A stretch of DNA of 64,000 nt from Theocolax elegans (lineage: Eukaryota > Arthropoda > Insecta > Hymenoptera > Cerocephalidae): the NCBI GenBank assembly GCA_026168455.1, contig CM047425.1, forward strand, positions 27,504,256 through 27,568,255, read 5' to 3'. A program made the translations under genes and the position numbers. Positions 57,004 to 64,000 of the stretch are shown here, piece by piece (the first letter of the stretch is position 1; each line of letters begins with the position of its first letter). The notes below the pieces were generated by a model that saw only the letters and a program-made list of their open reading frames with translations, was not told the origin of the DNA and did not search any database.

Positions 57004-57339
57004 ATTATGAGGCAAAATTACACTTTTATAATACAGTTCTTTCGATTTATCATTGATTTCACAAAGTAAAGTATTCCAATTACTTTTATTCCTCATTTCA
57101 GAACTTTACTTTTTTACCGGCTTATACCACCGTTAGGTGTCGCCTACTTTAAAACACGTTCACTGGGGAGTAGATAAACGGCTCCGAATAAAGAAACTAC
57201 ACATTCAGCAATATCACACAAAACTCCGATCTCGGTCGCTTGACTCGTCCAATCCGAGGCACGTATTGTGTATGTATAGTGATGAATATCTCTCTCTCTC
57301 TCGTACTGCATTTGACCAGCTGGAAGTAGTATTTTAACC

Positions 57340-57680
57340 TTTAGAGGAGACCCATTAGAATCAAAATACCAAGAAATTATTCAAATTCATCTTCTGTAAG
57401 AGGATTCCAAGATTTTGTATGTGTATATCGTATTCCATTATCTTGAGTTTCATAACGATTCGTCTCGTCTACAATCATTTGAAGTAGTGATGATTAAAAA
57501 AAATAATTTTTGATCTACCTAAGTCTTTGATTGATAGATAAAGTACGGATCGTGAAAATTTCCATTTTCATCATAATTATCTTCAAAATTAATGTCATTA
57601 ATTTATTCATTTTCTAAGTTTTCTTCTACCTTTGGTTCAGATTTGCGATTACTCCACCCATCAAATTCTATTTTATCAAA
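57340..57680 (-). pseudogene. piggyBac transposase N-terminal remnant
   Basis: Minus strand, in shifting frames: an acidic region with FDGWSNRKSEPK, then IVDETNRYETQ and SWNPLTEDEFE followed by FLGILILMGL, the conserved start of the piggyBac (DDE_Tnp_1_7) domain. Stops and at least one frameshift. Just below lies TTAACCTTTAGAGG, which resembles the terminal motif of the 56840 MITE. The catalytic aspartates are not present. Confidence 0.75.
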
Positions 57681-57689
57681 GATAAGATA

Positions 57690-58786
57690 ATCTGATGAAT
57701 ATTTATATAACAACGTCAAAAAACTTATAATAATACAACAAATAAATGTGTACGTGTCCTATAAGAATTCTAATCGTAATAGATAATGAATCGATTGTAT
57801 TGATCTGCTACGAATTTAGTACAATCCAATTGTAATAAATGTTAGACCTCTAGATGAAAAAAGTACGTACTTTGTTGTTAATGCTTATAATTATTTATAT
57901 TTTGGACCTTGGATCTACATAGATAATAAAATGAATTTTCCGATACGCAGTATTACTTCGAACATACAATTAGCGCATCAAACAACCTAGACATAAATAA
58001 TTTTATAGACAAAAGATCGGAAAAAAAATTTTTTCTTGAAAGTAGGAATTTTCAAAGTCAAGAATCCTTTCAGGAATTTTGGCATTATTTTTTTCAAGCT
58101 CAGTGCATCAAAAAACTTAGATATCCACTCTTTCAAGCTAAAATACTAAAAAATATATATTTGACCTTGAAATGATAATTTTCAAGGTCAGAGATCTCTT
58201 CATAATTTTTTTTACTATTTTTTAAACACAACGTATCAAAAAACATATATATATACATATACATATTGGGAACATTACATAGCCAAAAAAATTTGACTTC
58301 GAAATGATGATTTTCAAAGTCAAGGACACCTTTAAAACTTTATTTTACTTTTTTCCTGTTATTAAGCACACCAATTTCACCTTAAAACATTCAAATAGAA
58401 CACCGTATACAGGAATAGCTGGAATATTAGAATTGTTCCATATAATAATATAAATCCTTATTAAATTGAGTTCGTCCAAATTTCTTCTATGATTCAGTTG
58501 CGGTATACGGGGACGTCGATGTCAAGAACACACCAAACCTCCACACACCTGATTTATAGTTCATTAAGTCCCCGAGCAGATGTCTTCGTACTAAGTTGAG
58601 CAACAAGCTTGAATATTACAGGTAATAATACAAATAATAGTATTGCTTTCATCTCTATTTTTATTATTTTGTGGAAGTATCATCCTAACGTCAGTTTATC
58701 TCTCCTTCTCCCTACTGTAACTAGGTTTTAACAGCCTACTACTTTCCTCGTATCTAGTTTCCATTCAACATTACTCATTTATATTG
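57690..58786. other. AT-rich sequence with degenerate TTGAAAATGATTTTCAA repeats
   Basis: 58010-58350 has three degenerate ~145-bp units, each with an inverted TTTCAAGGTC/GACCTTGAAA-type pair (e.g. around 58172-58200) and a GTATCAAAAAAC word. Otherwise nothing recognised. Confidence 0.55.
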
Positions 58787-59404
58787 TGTGACTGAAATCG
58801 TCACACAATCTATTCACGACGAATAGAATATTTAAATTCACGAATTGTAAGTCGTCGTAGCCTTTCGTATGTTAAGGCCAACGGACGACACTTGTTAGTT
58901 TTTCTACGAATGTACAATTACGCGCACGACTATACGTAGGGATGAGAGCCCGAAAGAGTGTGTGAGTTTCCCCAGTTTCATCCCTATTTCGGGAAATTAG
59001 CCGATCGCTTAATCAGTGTGTAATAATCCGTCGATCGGGAGGGATTATTGTATCTTGTATCCGTTCTGTACTGCTCGTGAGTGCCGAGAGTACACCCCAC
59101 CCAACTCTGTATTAAGCTCTGTGAATGGTTGTTCCGGAGCAGGGCTAAGTGTGGCGACTCGGGTGGAAGTACACGTGCGTCCTGTGAGTTTCAGTTTTGT
59201 GTGTGTGTGTCAAAGGACGGGGCCGTGCGCGTGTGATACCGCGGATCGCGACTCACTCGCCGCTGCAACGGCCGCCTTCACCACCTCAATTACGGGTCGT
59301 CCCCTTGTCTACGAGGTCGAGGAGTCGCCGAGGATCGGCTGCGCCATCCCCGAGGAGCGTCACTGGTGAGTACTTTATTTTACTATCGTGATCCTCCTCC
59401 CCCC

Positions 59405-59450
<46 letters not shown>

Positions 59451-59899
59451 ATCGGGAGTGTGTTCGGATACGACGGTATTCGAACAGTGGTTCCAGGGAG
59501 TGAAATCTGTCGCAGGCGAGGATCTCGATCCTACAGGTTTCCCGGGACTTCCGCCCGCGCGTATTTAATATTGTTGCGGCACACGGCCTGGATGGCCTTT
59601 TGTTAATTATATAATTAAAATAAATATTTCTATTATTTTATTTTAAATCTAAGTAATTATTATTTCTCCCTGCTCCTGCCGACTATTCATTTAATTTAAA
59701 ATATATCGCGTCGAGGCAAGGAGGATCGCCCGAATCCTCCATACTGTTCGTCCCAGTGAACTTGAGTTCCTGGCGACAGCCAGCGTCTTCGCGACAATAA
59801 AAATTAGTTTTGTATGTGGTATTGGGCAATACGGCCCAATTGTTAATTTTAATTAATAAAATAATTAATCTCACCGGGGTGCGCGAATACCACGTCACA
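58787..59899 (+). mobile_element. LTR of mdg1/412-like retrotransposon (right copy, 1,113 bp)
   Basis: Begins TGTGACTGAAATCGTCACAC and ends CCACGTCACA, with the primer-binding site two bases later. The inverted partner is 29480-30515. Contains a (GT)n tract at 59407-59449 and AATAAA-type words near 59620 that may serve for polyadenylation. The frames crossing it are not genes. Confidence 0.85.
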
Positions 59900-59901
59900 A
59901 A

Positions 59902-59917
59902 TGGCGACCGTGACAGG
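59902..59917 (+). promoter_or_regulatory. Primer-binding site, arginine-tRNA type
   Basis: TGGCGACCGTGACAGG, identical to the site at 29462-29477 and placed AA after the LTR end. Confidence 0.75.
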
Positions 59918-60004
59918 TTTCGTCCTCACCGATTTTAAATTAAAATAAAAGTGTCGGCCATCTTCGCGAGCAGTGTCGTGGCGAAACGTGAGCGGGTTGA
60001 GTTT

Positions 60005-61770
60005 TAGAGATTGATTGATTGAAATGTTTATTGGGCCATTATAGGGTAGAAACCCTATAGACACTAAAAGCTAACAGATACACGGATTAAAACGTTAAAA
60101 CTAAATAACAATATAAAATTCCAATAACAAAATATAAAATGCAAAACCTAGACAGAATAATAGTTAGATAAAATAAAAGAAAGTAAAATAAGATAAAATA
60201 AAATAAAATAAAATATATGTACAATTCGATGATAATTAATAAATAAATAAATTAAAAATTAAAAATAGATAACAAGAAAAATAAGTAAAAGAATATCTAA
60301 CGTTCGCAGTAAGCCGCAGTATAAAAGAATATAAACAATCTAACGTTCGCAATAAACTGCAGTATAAAAGAATATAAAGGAATGTAAACAATATGCGCAA
60401 TGGATAAATAAATAAATAATGACAAGAATTACCTATAATGACGTAATATATAACAAGAGAACAAACAACATTAAACCCAACTAGACTTGGACATCCAGGT
60501 GAGGGATGGACCGTAACGATATGCCTTCGTTCGCGACCCGCGTAGACCAGGCTGCCTGATCGAGCCCAAACAGATGATTGTGTAAAATGATCTTGAAATT
60601 GTCAGAAAATGATGGATCGAAGGTGAGTGTGGGAAAATGATTTAGGATGCGAGTGGAAGTAATGACAAAAGATCTATTTAAAGCTTCAGTGCGTGGAGGA
60701 AGATACATGAGTGACCTAGGGGGATGGCGGGAGGAGGAACGAGGAAAATGACCAGGGGTGTTGAGTATGGTGAAATGATCTGCTAGGTATGATGGTGATT
60801 TATGAGCAATGATGTTGAACGCCAGGGAACCAATGAGGTATGAGCGTCTAGACTCGACTGACAGCCACTTCAAACTCAGTCTAAACGGGGTTACATGGTC
60901 ACGTCTCGTTAAATTGCCCCATACAAATCTCACACAGGCATTTAGTAGCCTTTGTAATTTTAGATTTCTAGTCTGGTCCACATCATTGTAGGCCGCACAC
61001 GCGTAGTCGAAATGGGGAAAAATGAGAGCTTCCACTAGATTCTTGCGAAGTTTCATTGAAAGTGTCTTATTATAATATCGTGGTGAGTGTAACACTCCGT
61101 GAACACGCCTGGAGATTGACATGACTTGTTTTGACCAGTCGAGGATGGGTGTAATCAATAGGCCCAACGATTTTACCACATTTTCATAATCAAGAAAGTT
61201 ATCACACAATTTAACTCTCGGAGCAGTGTTCAGGTTAATACGAGATATAAATGCCTGACTACCCAGGATCATAACCTTCGTCTTTTTTACATTTAGTGAG
61301 AGGCCGTTTTCCGATGCCCACCTGGCTATCGCGTTAGCATCCTGAGATATGCGTTGAACACCATTTTCAATATCCGCTGGAAAAAACGAATGATAGATCT
61401 GGGCGTCATCGGCAAATAACATGTAGTTACTAAACTTAAGAACCTTAGGTAGGTCATTAATAAAGATGGAGAATAAGACCGGACCTAGAACACTGCCCTG
61501 AGGCACACCTGCGTTCACCTCGAGCCAGTCAGACAGCATGCCAACCTCATCCACAACGGCTTGCGTGCGACCTACAAGATATCTGTAGAACCAGTTGAGT
61601 ACGGTATCTGAGCAACCGATGTCACCCAACTTTCGAATAAGTTGATCGTGAGGGACTGTGTCAAAGGCCTTGGAGAAATCAAATAAGACTAAGATCGTAA
61701 TCATTCTGGAATCGATAGCTCGTCTTACATCGTCCAATACCCCTAGAAGAGCTGATTGAGTACTGTGACC

Positions 61771-61772
<2 letters not shown>
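60005..61772 (-). mobile_element. 5'-truncated non-LTR retrotransposon with (AATC)n tail
   Basis: The minus-strand frame 60481-61737 (418 codons) is an intact RT segment: motif A LVLFDFSKAFD (Asp20), motif B GVPQGSVLGP (77-86), motif C FADD (108-111), then a thumb and C-terminal region without an evident RNase H. Upstream codons to 61772 (HSTQSALLGVL) extend the RT domain; endonuclease and ORF1 are missing. The 3' UTR ends AATAAACATTTCAATCAATC and joins TCTCTAAAAC. The left leader copy shows the empty site, CAAAACTC next to (CT)n; flanks TTTAGAGA and TTGAGAGA fit a short target duplication. Clade uncertain; no frameshift in 418 codons suggests a young copy. Confidence 0.9.
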
Positions 61773-61822
<50 letters not shown>

Positions 61823-61931
61823 AATAGTACGTGTTAGAGTGAGAGTGTGAGCAAGAGAAACAGCGTGTGAGACGCGTGTCTAAACCGGTGTATTCCCCCT
61901 CTTGTTCGGGTATCCGAGGAGAGGTGTACAC

Positions 61932-62034
61932 CAGGGTTGCCAGATGGCGGTTTTTTCTCCTTGTTGCTCTTGCTTAATAAACATCAATATACGTAAGAGA
62001 GAAAAGGAAAAAAAATCGCCAACTGGTCACTCTG
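61932..62034. mobile_element. hAT-type MITE, 103 bp
   Basis: GTGTACAC at 61924-61931 and 62035-62042 is an 8-bp target duplication. The ends are CAGGGTTGCCAG and CTGGTCACTCTG (imperfect 12-bp TIRs with CAG...CTG). It is absent from the homologous position in the left leader, which proves insertion. Confidence 0.9.
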
Positions 62035-62779
62035 GTGTACACCGGTATATTGGGAGAGTTCGCGCGTGACCGTGTTCAACTGGAAGCGCCCGATCTCACC
62101 GAGATCGGTCTCTCCCGATCGCACGCTTGACGGGAGATCTTTGCCTAGCTTGTATGGGAGCGGTAAAGTAGGCAGAGAGTAGCTTGCGCCGTAGGCAGCG
62201 AGAACCCCCCCCCCCCCCCCTCGAACAGCGCGCAGGAAAGACTTCGCAAGAGCCGATCATCATCGGCTCTCTCCGATTGCGTCCGCGAGTGGGAATGAGA
62301 GAGATAGAGAATCCCGAGTCACGGGGAATCGGAGTTAAGTGCTAGGCGAGCTATTCGGTGTGGGAGTGAAATAATTTTCTCGTGTATAAAGTTTTTGCAG
62401 CTGGTTTCATTGAGAGAAACCACTGCCGCGAATTACTTTATTCAATTTTAATAAAATAAATTCGTTCCCGCTCGGGATCTAGTATATAATTTGGAGTGTG
62501 AGAGTAAAATACTAGATCCTTTCGGGAGAGGTAGCTGTTTCCTCCCCCCTACCGTTTTTACAGAAAATTATAAATAATTTCATTTTTTAATACACGGGAC
62601 GCAGCGAAACAATTCTTGTTGTTTTTTTTTTGAGTTCGAGAGCGAAATTTTTTTTGATGCTTTCTCCCCTCATTCACGTATATTATATATAGTAATATAA
62701 TTTAATAATTGTATATTTTTTATTACTAATTATTTTTATAATATATGTAATTTTTTTTTGTGTGTGAAAAAATATTTTC

Positions 62780-62872
62780 ACAACTACAGTTAATTATTTA
62801 AACTTGTTTGTAAGTAAAATAATTAACAGTAAGTAACTTTGTGTAAATCAGCCGCAAAGTTACAATAGTTGT
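62780..62872 (+). ncRNA. Three-way-junction module 1 in leader
   Basis: Outer stem ACAACTA/TAGTTGT. Hairpin A 62790-62826 (TTAATTATTTA...AAAATAATTAA). Hairpin B 62833-62863 (GTAACTTTG/CAAAGTTAC). The module matches 28353-28445 in the left copy, where the outer stem is longer. Confidence 0.55.
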
Positions 62873-63052
62873 AATATTTATTATTTAAACTCGTGTGTGA
62901 GTAAAATAATTAAAATTATTTTTATTGCAATTATCTGACAGTGATTACTTAATCTAATACTTGGTATTTATTAAGTGTTACTGCTCACGATATTTGTAAC
63001 ATATTTTTGAAAATTTTTGAGTGTGAGAAAATTTTTTTTGATAACTTGTGTT

Positions 63053-63123
63053 AATTGTTTAGACTTGTTGCAAGTTAAACAATTTATGTTAAGTATCTTT
63101 GTCTGATTGTTCCGCAAAGATAC
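63053..63123 (+). ncRNA. Hairpin pair, module 2 in leader
   Basis: Hairpin A 63053-63084: AATTGTTTAGACTTG with CAAGTTAAACAATT and loop TTG. Hairpin B 63093-63123: GTATCTTTG/CAAAGATAC. Relative to module 1 both sides of each stem have changed (A-T to G-C in A, A-T to T-A in B). Confidence 0.6.
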
Positions 63124-63139
63124 GAGAGTTGTAAAATAT

Positions 63140-63840
63140 AATTATTTAGACACAAGAGTGAGTTAAATAATTAAATTTATATTATTTTGCATGTATTTAA
63201 ATGATCGGCATCTAACCTAATATTTTGTATTCGTTATTTGCCGTGAAATTTTAATATATGTAAATACTTTCTTTTTTCTTCTGTTTGTTTAAATTATATC
63301 TACACACATTTTTACCAATTATTTAGACTTGTTTGTTAGTTAAATAATTGGTTATTAATTTTTTTTTCTTTTGGTGTGTTTGAGTAAAAGAATTCGGTGT
63401 ATGAATTTAATTATTTAGACTTGTTAGCAATTTAAACAATTAAATTTTCATTTCCTTTCGTTCAATTTATTTAAAAAAGGAAATATAAATTATTTCAACT
63501 TAGTAGCAACATAAATTATTTTATTTAGTCCTTTTTAGGATAAAATAAATATTTTTCGCTGGAAAAATTGTTGTTTGGGACGAGAACTAGTAAAATAATT
63601 ATTGTGTTGCAAACCATACGGAATTTACAACATTTCGTAAATACCCCTACTTTATTGAAATAATTTAATTAAATTTGTGTTTGTAGAGTAAATTATAAAG
63701 GTAAATTTTTTTTTTGGCTTGGATAAGCAAAATAATAAATGATGTCTTGGTGTGTGTGAATCACAAGACATTGTATTTATTTAAATATTTATTTTATAAT
63801 TAATTATTTAGACTCGTTAGAAAGATAAATAATTTAATTT
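63140..63840 (+). repeat. Further A-type hairpins in leader
   Basis: AATTATTTAGACnnnn...TAAATAATT stems recur at about 63140, 63317, 63410, 63486 and 63800, each 30-38 nt long, roughly every 100-200 bases. The stem sequence varies with partial compensation. Confidence 0.6.
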
Positions 63841-64000
63841 TTTTTTCTTTCTCGTTTCTTCCTTTATAATTTGCTGTTTGTTTTATATGTTGATAAATTG
63901 AAACTTAAAGTATTTCAATTTCCATAACAAAATAAATACTTCTTTCCGCCAGTGAGGAATCTGTTGGATTATAACTGGCGAGAGAGACATTTTGGGAAAT

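Larger units (their letters stand above)
59900..64000 (+). mobile_element. LTR retrotransposon 5' leader, right copy, with three insertions or arrays
   Basis: Starts with the primer-binding site and continues to the window end without any gag or pol frame. The mirror copy (27628-29479) allows inserts to be recognised: a non-LTR element (60005-61772) and a hAT MITE (61932-62034). A GA tract (61774-61820), a C-run (62206-62220) and an AT-rich hairpin series (62780-63840) follow. The element's body lies beyond 64000. Confidence 0.85.

Overview
This window looks like a piece of an arthropod, most probably insect, nuclear genome. It is AT-rich and almost wholly built of transposable elements, satellites and long inverted repeats. 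The support is spliced host-type sequence (an LDL-receptor class A exon with a GT-AG intron on each side) together with Helitron, Penelope-like, R1-type and other non-LTR, BEL/Pao, mdg1/412-type LTR, piggyBac and hAT remnants. One 100-base N run (27528-27627) marks an assembly gap. No bacterial-style genes, operons or CRISPR arrays are present, and most open frames here are accidents of repeats.

Layout. 1-5420: degenerate minisatellites and two copies of a 5S-rRNA-derived SINE. 5421-7672: a foldback element. 7685-11019: a decayed minus-strand Helitron (Rep plus Pif1-type helicase). 11020-22252: an insert in that Helitron, bounded by inverted Penelope-like termini that each carry a hammerhead ribozyme and by a 16-bp direct repeat. 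The insert holds a GIY-YIG endonuclease fragment, a near-perfect 1.57-kb tandem duplication, a 214-bp hairpin satellite, a possible three-exon small gene and a 73-bp minisatellite with a covarying stem. 22452-25047: another hammerhead and a Helitron N-terminal segment with about 38 repeats of 19 residues. 26590-27527: (CT)n tracts hosting truncated non-LTR copies. 27628-30515 and 58787-64000: two divergent copies of one LTR retrotransposon with a long structured leader. 31227-35574: nested foldbacks, one with tRNA-like arms. 36045-40995: a foldback composite that engulfed a Helitron piece, itself split by two further elements. 42912-43064: the LDLa host exon. 44461-48180: a 552-bp tandem array in which every unit has a type III hammerhead ribozyme, followed by inverted copies. 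48533-48985: a complete 5S-SINE with a 16-bp target duplication. 49330-52550: an R1-type non-LTR element. 54350-57003: a truncated BEL/Pao element. 57340-57680: a piggyBac remnant.

The most notable system is the 552-bp hammerhead array. Seven ribozyme copies share 5-bp stems I and III, the CUGAUGA/GAA core (one copy has an inactivating G8-to-A change) and two loops that are 8-nt complementary, as expected for a loop-loop interaction. Transcripts should self-cleave to unit-length RNA, as in retrozymes and other ribozyme satellites. Three more hammerheads sit in Penelope-like termini, so the window has ten hammerhead motifs in at least three families. Second is the LTR-element leader, which carries a series of hairpins with compensatory base changes, two of them organised with an outer stem as a three-way junction. 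No expression, phylogeny or database search could be done; family names rest on motifs read by eye.
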